From: Flavobacterium amnicola
GTDB lineage: Bacteria > Bacteroidota > Bacteroidia > Flavobacteriales > Flavobacteriaceae
DNA length: 64,000 nucleotides
NCBI RefSeq assembly: GCF_004122165.1
Contig: NZ_SBKO01000002.1
Location: forward strand, 186,001 to 250,000
Direction of reading: 5' to 3'
Shown: positions 42,130 through 49,742 of the stretch, one piece after another
How positions within the stretch are numbered: position 1 is the stretch's first letter
Layout: each line of letters starts with the position of its first letter
Position numbers and translations under genes: made by a program
The notes under the pieces: model-generated
What the model saw: only the letters and a program-made list of their open reading frames with translations
What the model was told of the DNA's origin: nothing
Databases searched by the model: none

Positions 42130-42435
42130 CTAAGATTTAGTATTGTTCTTTTCTTCTTCCATAAATTGTTTAATTTTTCGCGCTTCCCAATCTTTCCCCA
42201 TAAACGGAAACCAATTAAATACTTTGGAAGCGTGACCTAAAACACCTAATCCCCAACCCGCCATTGAATAAATAAACCATAAATGTTCTGGTGTGTATTT
42301 CAAATTGATAAAAACAAGTAATCCCATCACCAAAATATAAACCACTAAATGAGAATAAAAACCTTTTATTTCCTCTACTTGCTTTTTTGCTAATTGGTAT
42401 TTTTCGTATTCGATTTTGTTATTTAAATTTTCCAT
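42130..42435 (-). CDS. 2TM domain protein
   Basis: A 101-residue 2TM protein starting 'MENLNNKIEYEKYQLAKKQV'. Helix 1 is in 'HLVVYILVMGLLVFINL', helix 2 is in 'GWGLGVLGHASKVF' and the tail is 'GKDWEARKIKQFMEEEK'. The frame is open upstream to 42462, but the family-like start and tight packing favour the ATG at 42435. Its first 17 bases overlap the readthrough end of the broken upstream 2TM copy. Confidence 0.86.
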   Translation of the reverse strand: MENLNNKIEYEKYQLAKKQVEEIKGFYSHLVVYILVMGLLVFINLKYTPEHLWFIYSMAGWGLGVLGHASKVFNWFPFMGKDWEARKIKQFMEEEKNNTKS

Positions 42436-42772
42436 AATTACTTTCCTTTTGCTTTTCAGCATTATCGTTATTCATTATTTTCAGAATTTGATTTTTTTCC
42501 CATTTATTGACAAAAACATTTTCAATAATAAACAGTTTTACACCTTGTATTCCAATAATAAATGTCTAACACCACATGACTGTTTCGTTGAGATGTTTTA
42601 TCGGGAAAAAGTTCAAAGGCGCTCCAAAATACCTTTTCGAAACATAAAGTATCAAACCAATCATAAAAATAAATAAGTGGTTGTAAAACTTTTTCATTCG
42701 TTTTACTCTCTCTTTTGCTATATCCAGTGCAATTTGTTCGGTTGTGTTATTGTACTGCATCACTACTTCCAT
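42419..42772 (-). pseudogene. 2TM domain protein interrupted by an amber codon at its conserved Trp
   Basis: The reading starts at 42772 ('MEVVMQYNNTTEQIALDIAK') and continues 'ERVKRMKKFYNHLFIFMIGL' to '...NETVMWC', then meets TAG at 42566-42568 after 68 codons. The frame stays open after it: 'TFIIGIQGVKLF' (helix 2), 'NVFVNKWEKNQILKIMNND' (the W-E-x-x-x-I-x-x-I-M tail) to a TAA at 42419-42421. Aligned to the neighbouring copies ('CWGIGLVLHALRAF', 'GWGLGVLGHASKVF'), the amber sits exactly at the invariant Trp, so TGG to TAG is the likely change. As read, the protein loses its second helix. It overlaps the kinase gene by 10 bp. Confidence 0.82.
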
Positions 42773-44100
42773 TTATTGTTATTCTTATCTTTTTCAAGGA
42801 GTTCCTGTATTTTACGTTCCTCCCAATTCTTTCCATAGCCAAAAGTTTCTAAAGCGTGCATTAATACCCCAAATCCCCAGCCTAACATCGGAAACCAAAA
42901 CCATTGAAATCCTGATGATGTGTTTAAATTGATAATGACTAAAATTGGAATAACTGTACAATAGGAGATTAAATTTCCGTAAAAACCTTTCAGCTTTTCT
43001 ACTCGCTCTTTCGCTTTTACAAAAGCCATATTTTCGTTATATATATTTTGCGTTTCCATAAAGGCAATTTGTTTTGTTAATATTGGAATTTTTACAATGA
43101 AAAACTCCTGATTTTGTTCAATTAATACTTTACGTTCAGAAATTAAAGCATAACGATTCACAATATTTTGCAAGCCAACACCTTGACGATCTTGAAGCAC
43201 TTCCTTCTTTTGCAAGTTGTTTTGAATGATCAAATAATTATTTTCGATAAAAATTTTAATATGCAACGGTTTTTGCTCGCTTACCACATTGTGTTTGATT
43301 GTATTTTCTAATAAAAGTTGCAATGAAAGTGGTACCACACGGGCTTCAATATTATCAAAATCATCTGGCAAATCGTAGGTAATACTATTCTCAAATCGCA
43401 TTTTTAATAGATTCATATACGTCTTGGCAAAACTCAATTCTTCTTCTACTGAAACTAGCTCTTTATCTTTTTGTTCTAAGACATAGCGATAAATTTTAGA
43501 CAATGAAGTAGTAAACTTCTGTGCATTATCTGGATTTTCTTCGATTAAAGAACTTAATACATTTAAACTATTAAATAGAAAATGTGGATCAATTTGATTT
43601 TTCAAGCTTTCAAATTTCGCCGAAGCTGTACCTGCGATTACTTTCTGTTCTTTTAGCTTACTATCTTGATAAGCTCGATAGAAATGAAAGGCATATAGCG
43701 AAATTGAAACGATGAATGTTATAATTATTGCTACTACATAATTGGCAGGTTGCTCGTTAGTTAGGAATTCTGAAAAACTTTTGTGCTCAATAATCACATC
43801 TTCAATAATTCTTAGACAGAAAATTACCATCAAGGAAACCACAAATGAGGTTAAAAATCCAATAATGATTCTTTTTACTGAAAACCGATTCGCTTCAAAA
43901 ACTTTATCCAGGTAAACAAAAACTGCTTTGTTGGCATAGCCCAATGTAAAAGTATAAAGCAATGTGTATAACAATCCCTGTATCAGTCTGCTATTTAGTG
44001 CTATCTGATTTCCAAAAGCCAAATTAATTAACTGAATAACTATAAAAATGATAAACCCAATTAGGAATACTTTTAAAATTTCTTTGATTGTTATTTTCAT
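42763..44100 (-). CDS. LytS-type sensor histidine kinase with C-terminal 2TM domain
   Basis: A 445-residue membrane kinase, cognate partner of the LytTR regulator downstream. The N-terminal half has four hydrophobic helices (about 10-150). The His_kinase domain has 'FESLKNQIDPHFLFNSLNVL' with the phosphoacceptor His in DPHFLFN, and 'SLSKIYRYVLEQKDKELVSV'. A short HATPase shows the N box 'LLLENTIKHN' and 'GVGLQNIVNRYAL'. The last 85 or so residues are a fused 2TM domain ('KAKERVEKLKGFYGNLISY', 'GWGFGVLMHALETF', 'GKNWEERKIQELLEKDK'), the same module as the four following genes. This fusion is the strongest sign that free 2TM proteins work with this kinase. Confidence 0.92.
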   Translation of the reverse strand: MKITIKEILKVFLIGFIIFIVIQLINLAFGNQIALNSRLIQGLLYTLLYTFTLGYANKAVFVYLDKVFEANRFSVKRIIIGFLTSFVVSLMVIFCLRIIEDVIIEHKSFSEFLTNEQPANYVVAIIITFIVSISLYAFHFYRAYQDSKLKEQKVIAGTASAKFESLKNQIDPHFLFNSLNVLSSLIEENPDNAQKFTTSLSKIYRYVLEQKDKELVSVEEELSFAKTYMNLLKMRFENSITYDLPDDFDNIEARVVPLSLQLLLENTIKHNVVSEQKPLHIKIFIENNYLIIQNNLQKKEVLQDRQGVGLQNIVNRYALISERKVLIEQNQEFFIVKIPILTKQIAFMETQNIYNENMAFVKAKERVEKLKGFYGNLISYCTVIPILVIINLNTSSGFQWFWFPMLGWGFGVLMHALETFGYGKNWEERKIQELLEKDKNNNKWK

Positions 44101-44131
44101 TGCTTTGATACTATTTTTTGAAGTTTAGCTA

Positions 44132-44311
44132 TTATAACTTTGATTTTGCAATCGATGATGCTATAAACCCAATACCCATACCCACTAGTACACCTATTGA
44201 AGTTTTATCAAAGTACATCCCAATTCCTAATCCAACGAACATACAGCCGATAAAGATACCGTTACCTACACTGTTCCATTTTTTGTTATTGTTTTGATCT
44301 TGATTTTCCAT
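44132..44311 (-). CDS. Small membrane protein of 59 residues
   Basis: A short gene with a hydrophilic N-terminus 'MENQDQNNNKKWNSVGNG' and two Gly-rich hydrophobic stretches, 'IFIGCMFVGLGIGMYF' and 'SIGVLVGMGIGFIASSI', ending 'AKSKL'. It lies 31 bp before the kinase ATG and 37 bp after the upstream repeat-protein gene on the same strand, so it belongs to the LytTR operon. I do not recognise a named family. Codon use and spacing support a real gene. A role as an accessory of the kinase is inference. Confidence 0.72.
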   Translation of the reverse strand: MENQDQNNNKKWNSVGNGIFIGCMFVGLGIGMYFDKTSIGVLVGMGIGFIASSIAKSKL

Positions 44312-44348
44312 GATTTTGTTTTTTGTTTGTTATAACTTTAGAGAACAA

Positions 44349-44969
44349 TTATTTACAATTTGCAGCTGCTTGTTGCGCTCTGTCTAATCCCCAATTCGGA
44401 TGAAATTGCGTTTCTGGTTTAAAGTTAGTAAAAAGTTCTAATGAACGATTAATTTCAGCACATAATGGCTTTGTATCTGCACCTGACCACTTCGCACCCC
44501 CTAATTCAAATTCTGCTTTTCCAAATACAGCTCTAGGATTTTTAGAATCAATGGCTAATGCTTTTCCATATTCAGCCATTGCTAAAGGTGAATATTTCAT
44601 TCCGTTACTCATTGGATCTTGGACCAATATAGCGGTATAAATTAAAGCTTGCATCACATTGATTTCGGCATTGGTTGGACTTACTAATTTTGCGTTGTTT
44701 AATGCGTTTTGTCCTTTTTCGATTAAAGAAGTTGCTTTTTCACGATTTTCAGGTTTGAAAGCTTCCACTGTGTTAATCATAGCAACATAATAGTTTGGCA
44801 ACCAGTTGGCTTTTTCAACTGAAGCAATTCTTTCAAATAATGCCGATGCTTCTGTTGCTTGACCCGATTGCCACATACCTAAGGCTTTCCCCATACCTTC
44901 TTCAAATTTCGCTTGTCCAAATACTGCTGAACAAAATAATAAAACTGCTGTTGTAAATAATCGTACCAT
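44349..44969 (-). CDS. Exported TPR-like protein, first gene of the LytTR operon
   Basis: A 206-residue protein with signal peptide 1-19 ('...CSAVFGQ'). Helical repeats resemble tetratricopeptides: 'GKALGMWQSGQATEASALFE', 'ANWLPNYYVAMINTV', 'SPLAMAEYGKALAIDSKNPR' and 'AVFGKAEFELGG'. It has no enzyme motif. A Cys pair near the C-terminus ('PLCAEI', 'AANCK') could form a disulfide. Being periplasmic and upstream of a membrane kinase operon, it may sense or present an envelope signal; this is inference. Upstream lie a -7 box (45036-45043) and a candidate LytTR operator (45079-45106). Confidence 0.8.
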   Translation of the reverse strand: MVRLFTTAVLLFCSAVFGQAKFEEGMGKALGMWQSGQATEASALFERIASVEKANWLPNYYVAMINTVEAFKPENREKATSLIEKGQNALNNAKLVSPTNAEINVMQALIYTAILVQDPMSNGMKYSPLAMAEYGKALAIDSKNPRAVFGKAEFELGGAKWSGADTKPLCAEINRSLELFTNFKPETQFHPNWGLDRAQQAAANCK

Positions 44970-45035
44970 AATTTTTGATTTTAATTTGTTATTAATTTAG
45001 TTAATGATTGAAACTTTTTGTTTTTATTTCTGAAC

Positions 45036-45043
45036 CAAAATTA
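45036..45043 (-). promoter_or_regulatory. -7 box TAATTTTG of the TPR/2TM/LytTR operon
   Basis: A TAnnTTTG match on the minus strand, 67 bp before the ATG at 44969. Its upstream edge is 36 bp from the proximal half of the direct repeat at 45079-45106. Confidence 0.5.
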
Positions 45044-45078
45044 CTTCGGTTGTACTCGTTAAAAAATTTATACTTACC

Positions 45079-45106
45079 GAACTGTCAATTTTGATGGATG
45101 AATTGT
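45079..45106 (-). promoter_or_regulatory. Candidate LytTR operator of the signalling operon
   Basis: On the coding (minus) strand there are two direct half-sites, distal ACAATTCATC and proximal ACAGTTCGGT, with a 21-bp period (N11 between 10-bp halves). An A-tract AAAAAATTTA (45061-45070, plus) follows. The same module is at 49190-49235. ACAGTTC-like halves two helical turns apart are the known style of LytTR sites (AgrA, YpdB). Confidence 0.6.
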
Positions 45107-45147
45107 TGTTTTATATAAAAATGGCGATTAATCAGCTTATTAAAGGC

Positions 45148-45178
45148 AAAAAAAAACCTGAAGTAATACCTCAGGTTT
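45148..45178 (-). terminator. Rho-independent terminator of the T9SS protein gene
   Basis: Arms AAACCTGA (45154-45161) and TCAGGTTT (45171-45178); on the minus strand the stem runs into a T tract (A run 45148-45156). Confidence 0.85.
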
Positions 45179-45198
45179 TAAAATTATTCTTAAAAAAA

Positions 45199-46878
45199 TT
45201 ATCTCTCGATAGTAAATTTTAAATTGCTCATTTCCTTGTTATTACTCACTTTTAAAAAATATACCCCTTTATTTAATGACGAAACATTTAGTTCATAAGT
45301 ATCATTAAATACTTTTTGAGCGGGAAGTACAATTTGACCTAGAGTATTGTATACTTCAAGATTTACACTATCCCTAAAAGAACCAAACTTAATATTTAGA
45401 ATATTATTAGCAGGGTTTGGATAGATAATCAATTTATCTCTAAAAGCAACTTCATCAATGCTCAAAGAGCAAGAGCCTGAAAAATTAGCTTCAATACCCA
45501 ATTGCCCTAAATTTGTAGCTACTAAGGCTAAAGCTCCGCCAGTAATAGCAGTTGTATAGTAGGGAGTAGTTAAATTAGGGTTAGGATATGCCCCGACAGG
45601 AAAATAACCCGTTGTAGCATTAGCACTTTGTCCTAATCCTACATACACCAATTGATTTGCTGCAACCGAAACCGGGGTAGGAAAAGTAAATGTTTTAATA
45701 GTCCCTAAATCACCATTTGCAATCGTTAAATTAGGACTCTGAGCTAAAATTGCACCAGCATTGTTTAGGAGTACACCAAACACATTATTACCTACAGATT
45801 GGACAGGTAATGAAATAGCTACATTTGCTCCCGAAATTGAGGAAGCAACAGAATTTTGAATAGGTGTAGCAATTATACCAGAACCTGTATTAAAACCTAC
45901 TGAACCTGAATAAGTCACTGGGTTTTGCGCAGCTCCAGATGTAAAACAAGTAGCTGCAATATTAAAATTAAAAGCGTTATTCGAACCAAGCTGATCTGCA
46001 GGTACAGTCACACTCAAAACATTCGCTCCCAATGCAGTTGGAGTCCAATTTGCAAAATTTACAGTCGTTGAAGCACCAGCTGCCAAAGAAGCAATGTTTT
46101 GTGAGTCTGCATAAGAATTGGCTCCCGTCATGTTTGCACTAACATTAATATTGGTCAAGGTTGTATTACTTTTATTTCTTATTAGAGCTGATACTGGCAC
46201 TGGAAGACCTAAAGTTGTTGCCACATTTCCTAAAGTATTTATAGTTTCTACAGAAACATCATTTGAATAAGGGTTCGGAAAACCAAAACGCATAGCAGGT
46301 CGAAAAGCAGTTGATCCTAAAGTTGTTGGAGCTACAGTAGCACTATTAGCAGAAACACAACCTCCTGCTAAGGAATTATTAGCAGAATAGGTAGCTGGTG
46401 TAGTTGAATATGGCCCTGCACTTGAAAAATCATAGGCAACATAAACTGAACCACCTGTATAGGTAAAAGGTGTTGTTAAAGTTAAATCGATATTTGTAGC
46501 ACTTGCTGGAATAGTATATGAACCTGAATATACTTGAGTCATTCCTGTAATAATAGTAGCCCAACTTGTACCTTTTGTAAAGGTTACATCAGCAGAGTTT
46601 TGCATGTAAACAGTTAATGTTCCTGTTACCGGAACATCTGAGCCTGCAGTAGTTATTAAACCAAATGAATTTAATGAAGTAGCAGCAGGAATAGAAGTCA
46701 ATTCGGATGCCAATACTATTGAAGAAGCTCTCAAAAAAGCATAAGTAGATAAACCATTTGGCGCACGTACTTGAGTTGTAGTTGTACCAATAGGAGCTGA
46801 TACAACATTATTTACTTGACCAAATGCGAACTGTACCGCTAATATCGCGAATACAAATAATAGAGTAGTTTTTTTCAT
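45199..46878 (-). CDS. Secreted T9SS cargo protein with Ig-like/CARDB-like repeats
   Basis: A 559-residue secreted protein of unknown function. The signal peptide is residues 1-20 ('...VQFAFGQ'). The body is rich in Thr, Ser, Asn and Ala, with beta-sandwich character. A CARDB-like segment near 205-310 ('DVSVETINTLGNVATTLGLP', 'SALIRNKSNTTLTNINVSAN', 'QNIASLAAGASTTVNFANWT') resembles adhesive or cell-surface beta domains. The final 80 residues are a T9SS type A sorting domain ('LIIYPNPANNILNI', 'LEVYNTLGQIVLPAQ', 'GVYFLKVSNN'). It has its own terminator. It lies between the TonB receptor gene and the LytTR operon, transcribed in the same direction. It probably ends up on or outside the outer membrane. 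Confidence 0.82.
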   Translation of the reverse strand: MKKTTLLFVFAILAVQFAFGQVNNVVSAPIGTTTTQVRAPNGLSTYAFLRASSIVLASELTSIPAATSLNSFGLITTAGSDVPVTGTLTVYMQNSADVTFTKGTSWATIITGMTQVYSGSYTIPASATNIDLTLTTPFTYTGGSVYVAYDFSSAGPYSTTPATYSANNSLAGGCVSANSATVAPTTLGSTAFRPAMRFGFPNPYSNDVSVETINTLGNVATTLGLPVPVSALIRNKSNTTLTNINVSANMTGANSYADSQNIASLAAGASTTVNFANWTPTALGANVLSVTVPADQLGSNNAFNFNIAATCFTSGAAQNPVTYSGSVGFNTGSGIIATPIQNSVASSISGANVAISLPVQSVGNNVFGVLLNNAGAILAQSPNLTIANGDLGTIKTFTFPTPVSVAANQLVYVGLGQSANATTGYFPVGAYPNPNLTTPYYTTAITGGALALVATNLGQLGIEANFSGSCSLSIDEVAFRDKLIIYPNPANNILNIKFGSFRDSVNLEVYNTLGQIVLPAQKVFNDTYELNVSSLNKGVYFLKVSNNKEMSNLKFTIER

Positions 46879-46988
46879 AGATTGGATTTTTAGTTATCAA
46901 CCTAAAAATAAGTAATATTAATTTTCAATTTTTCAAAAAAACAATTACTCGATGTAACTACATAAAAAACCGATGAAAAGTTATAAAA

Positions 46989-49142
46989 CTATAAATTATC
47001 CAACTGATTGGCTTTTTTATCGGAACTAATGGTCCAAAAGAAGCCTACAAAAAAGAATCGTTTAGCGGGTTGAGCAATCGCTTGACGTTGGTATTGCCCT
47101 GCTAAATCAGGTGAATTAGCATATTGATAACCAAACACATTATTTCTTCCTAAAACATTCGACACCGAAAAGAATAAGATTTTTTGTTGTGATACTAAAT
47201 ACGACCAGGCAACACTTAAATCATTATAGTTTTTCGTTTTTCCATTCATAAATTGTATTTCATTTGGATTATTATACGGTCGGCCGGAAGCGAATGTATT
47301 TGTCAGACTAACTTGTGATTTTAAATCGTTTATCCAATACTTACCAACTAATGAAATTGTATGTTTGGCAATAAAACTTGGTGTTGCTTCGGCTGAATAA
47401 TTTCTATAATCTCGTTTACTATCTATGTAAGAATAAGACAACCAATAATCAACATTTTTAATTGTTTTATTATCTCTCCAAAAAACATCTAATCCCTTGG
47501 CATATCCAAATCCATTATTGTTGTAATTACTATTAAATACAGGAAATGCACTATCAAATTTTACCAGATTATCGTAATCCTTATAATACAATTCAGTGCG
47601 CAAAGTTCTTTTGTGTATGCTGTAGGTATAATTCAAAATGTAATGCTGTGCCTTTTCAAAATCGAATGCTTTAAAATATTTCAAATACTCTTGTTTTGGT
47701 GCTTGATGAAAATCGCCATACGCCAATGAAAATTGTCCGTTCTGAGATGATTTGAAAGCCAATGAAACTCTTGGTTCAATCACAGATTTTTGCAACAAAT
47801 CATTATACATCGTACGAACACCCACTTTGGTTGCAAATTTTTGAGAAAACAAAAAATCACTTTCTGCAAAAAATGTTACGATGTTACTTTGATATTCGGA
47901 AGCCACACTTTTGTCTAAATAAGGGGTGTAATTTTCATCAAAATTGGTTCTGAAGTAATCGCTACCAAAGGACATCTTAATCTTATTAGAAATCTTTTTA
48001 TCCAATTTCAGCTTCAAGTGTGATGCAACTTCGTCATTTTTTAATGCATCTTTATCAATTCCCATCGTAACATAGTTAAGTCCTAAGCTCAATCCTGTTT
48101 GCAAGGTCCAACCCGAGCCAAACTTCCCTTTATAGGAAGAATTGAAGTAGAAATTATTGTTTTTATTACTAATTCTAACTTTATCTACAACATTGATGTC
48201 TTCCTGATTCAAATCGAAAATAGAATAATCGAAAGCACCATAAATTTTAAGCAAGCCATTTGTAAATTTTCTTCTGTACACTGTTTCTCCAGAAATACCT
48301 TGATAAGCTTTATTCCAATCCACTTTTTGAGGAACCAACCATTGATAGGGTTGTAAATTGATATAGGTTGTATTGAAACTCAACGAACTTTTCTCCCATT
48401 TTTTGGTTCTTCCAACTCCTAAACCCACCGACATAAAACTATAATCCGTTTTATCTTGATCGGGTTCGCTGATAGAATTCATTAGTAAAACACTCGATAG
48501 CGCATCTCCAAATTCCGCCGAATATCCACCAGTAGAAAAGGTCATTCCATTGAATAAAAAAGGAGAAAATCGGCCACGAGTAGGCAAATTATTAGCAGTA
48601 GCACCATAAGGTTGTGCCACTCGAATCCCATCGATATAGGTTTGTGTTTCATCACTCTCCCCTCCTCGTACTAATAATCGGCCACTTTCACCAGCCACTT
48701 GAGCTCCAGGTAAGGTTTTAAGCGCTCCAACAATATCGCCCACAGAACCTGCCGTAGTCACAATATCAAGTGCTTTTAAAGAAGCCGACTTACTATTATC
48801 GCCTGCTTTAAAAGAACCCGCCGAAATCACGACAGCATCTAATACATTTATTTCCGCTCTCATTTTTATTACAATTGGCAGATTCTCTTCAATAGTAATC
48901 GGCATCTTTATTTCTTGATAATTTAATGCAGATGCAGTTAGTATTTTAGCACCTTTCTCGGTGGTTTCAAAAGTAAAATCACCACTTTCATTTGAGGTAA
49001 CTCCGTCGTAAGTTCCTTCAATAAAAACATTAACACCAAAAAGTGGTTTTCCTTTGGTGTCGATTACTTTTCCTGAAATTTTAGTTTGGCCAAACGAGTG
49101 CAAGGCAGAAAATAAAACGATAATTTTTAATATAGTCTTCAT
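46989..49142 (-). CDS. TonB-dependent outer membrane receptor with carboxypeptidase-regulatory-like N-terminus
   Basis: A 717-residue outer-membrane transporter. Order: signal peptide (1-18, '...HSFGQ'); CarboxypepD_reg-like beta domain ('KISGKVIDTKGKPLFGVNVF', 'YDGVTSNESGDFTFET'); plug domain ('SVGDIVGALKTLPGAQVAGE', 'GRLLVRGGESDETQTYIDGI'); then a barrel ending in aromatic-rich strands ('RFFFVGFFWTI'). It is not a SusC, as it lacks the length and the neighbouring SusD gene. The substrate is unknown. Upstream is a 46-bp module shared with the LytTR operon promoter, in the same orientation and at the same distance from a -7-like box, so it is a candidate target of that regulator. The divergent neighbour is an exported YCII protein. 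Confidence 0.9.
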   Translation of the reverse strand: MKTILKIIVLFSALHSFGQTKISGKVIDTKGKPLFGVNVFIEGTYDGVTSNESGDFTFETTEKGAKILTASALNYQEIKMPITIEENLPIVIKMRAEINVLDAVVISAGSFKAGDNSKSASLKALDIVTTAGSVGDIVGALKTLPGAQVAGESGRLLVRGGESDETQTYIDGIRVAQPYGATANNLPTRGRFSPFLFNGMTFSTGGYSAEFGDALSSVLLMNSISEPDQDKTDYSFMSVGLGVGRTKKWEKSSLSFNTTYINLQPYQWLVPQKVDWNKAYQGISGETVYRRKFTNGLLKIYGAFDYSIFDLNQEDINVVDKVRISNKNNNFYFNSSYKGKFGSGWTLQTGLSLGLNYVTMGIDKDALKNDEVASHLKLKLDKKISNKIKMSFGSDYFRTNFDENYTPYLDKSVASEYQSNIVTFFAESDFLFSQKFATKVGVRTMYNDLLQKSVIEPRVSLAFKSSQNGQFSLAYGDFHQAPKQEYLKYFKAFDFEKAQHYILNYTYSIHKRTLRTELYYKDYDNLVKFDSAFPVFNSNYNNNGFGYAKGLDVFWRDNKTIKNVDYWLSYSYIDSKRDYRNYSAEATPSFIAKHTISLVGKYWINDLKSQVSLTNTFASGRPYNNPNEIQFMNGKTKNYNDLSVAWSYLVSQQKILFFSVSNVLGRNNVFGYQYANSPDLAGQYQRQAIAQPAKRFFFVGFFWTISSDKKANQLDNL

Positions 49143-49164
49143 GGTTTGTTGAAATTTGATAGTT

Positions 49165-49172
49165 CAAAATTG
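49165..49172 (-). promoter_or_regulatory. -7-like box CAATTTTG of the TonB receptor gene
   Basis: Seven of eight positions of the TAnnTTTG class, 22 bp before the ATG at 49142. Its distance of 36 bp to the proximal half-site at 49208 equals that in the LytTR operon promoter. Confidence 0.45.
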
Positions 49173-49207
49173 GGGGAACTTAATCAAGGAAAAAATTTAA
49201 GTTGACC

Positions 49208-49235
49208 GAATTGTAATTTTTAGGAGATGAATTGT
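49208..49235 (-). promoter_or_regulatory. Candidate LytTR operator between the TonB receptor and YCII genes
   Basis: Coding-strand (minus) half-sites ACAATTCATC and ACAATTCGGT, 21-bp period, preceded on the plus strand by AAAAAATTTA at 49190-49199. In all, 35 of 46 positions equal the module at 45061-45106. The distal half overlaps the -33 TTG (49232-49234) of the divergent YCII promoter. Confidence 0.6.
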
Positions 49236-49259
49236 AATCGAACTTTATTTGTAAATTTG
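49232..49259 (+). promoter_or_regulatory. Promoter of the YCII gene, TTG-N17-TAAATTTG
   Basis: -33 TTG at 49232-49234 and -7 TAAATTTG at 49252-49259 with a 17-bp spacer, 20 bp before the ATG. It overlaps the candidate LytTR operator. Confidence 0.6.
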
Positions 49260-49279
49260 AATATCACTAAATCAAAAAA

Positions 49280-49732
49280 ATGAAAAACTTACTGTATACT
49301 CTTTTAGTACTTACCTCATTTCAAGTGGTAGCACAAGAAAAATCAGTTTATGATGAAAAACTAGCCGCAGCACTAGGAGCTGATGATTATGGTATGAAAA
49401 CTTATGTGTTTTGCATCCTTAAAACAGGTAGTAACACCACAGCTACCAAAGAAGAACGTCAAAAATATTTTGAAGGTCATATGGCTAACATCAACAAATT
49501 AGCATCAGAAAAGAAGTTAGTAGTAGCAGGTCCATTCATGAAAAATGACAAAAATTATAGAGGTATTTTCATTTTCAATTGTAAAACTGTAGAAGAAGCT
49601 CAAAAATTAGTCGAAACCGATCCGGCCGTTCAAGCCAAAATATTTGATGTTGAATTAACGCCATGGTATTCAAGTGCAGCTCTAATGCAAGTAAATGAAG
49701 AGCATGAAAAATTGGCCAAAACAAAATTTTAA
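49280..49732 (+). CDS. Exported YCII-related protein
   Basis: A 150-residue protein with a signal peptide (1-18, '...SFQVVAQ') and a YCII-like ferredoxin-fold domain ('KTYVFCILKTGSNTTATKEE', 'YFEGHMANINKLASEKKLVV', 'AGPFMKNDKNYRGIFIF', 'EEAQKLVETDPAVQAKIFDV'). The usual YCII His is in 'EGHMANI' and the Asp in 'ETDPAV'. Most YCII proteins are cytosolic, so the export signal is notable. It is divergent from the TonB receptor gene and shares its 137-bp control region. The DUF998 gene begins 10 bp downstream. Function is unknown. Confidence 0.85.
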   Translation: MKNLLYTLLVLTSFQVVAQEKSVYDEKLAAALGADDYGMKTYVFCILKTGSNTTATKEERQKYFEGHMANINKLASEKKLVVAGPFMKNDKNYRGIFIFNCKTVEEAQKLVETDPAVQAKIFDVELTPWYSSAALMQVNEEHEKLAKTKF

Positions 49733-49742
49733 AAACCTTTTT

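Noticed and set aside
37905..42568. Two in-frame TAG codons within 5 kb could suggest that TAG is read as an amino acid here.
   Set aside because: Intact genes in the window end with TAG (for example 1859-1861 and 57875-57877), and the GxxExxY gene also has a frameshift. Ordinary nonsense mutations are the simpler explanation.
46950..46975. CGATG repeated with a 21-bp period upstream of the T9SS protein gene, like a third LytTR site.
   Set aside because: Only five bases repeat, the A-tract and -7 box do not fall at the distances seen in the two good sites, and the halves do not match ACARTTC.
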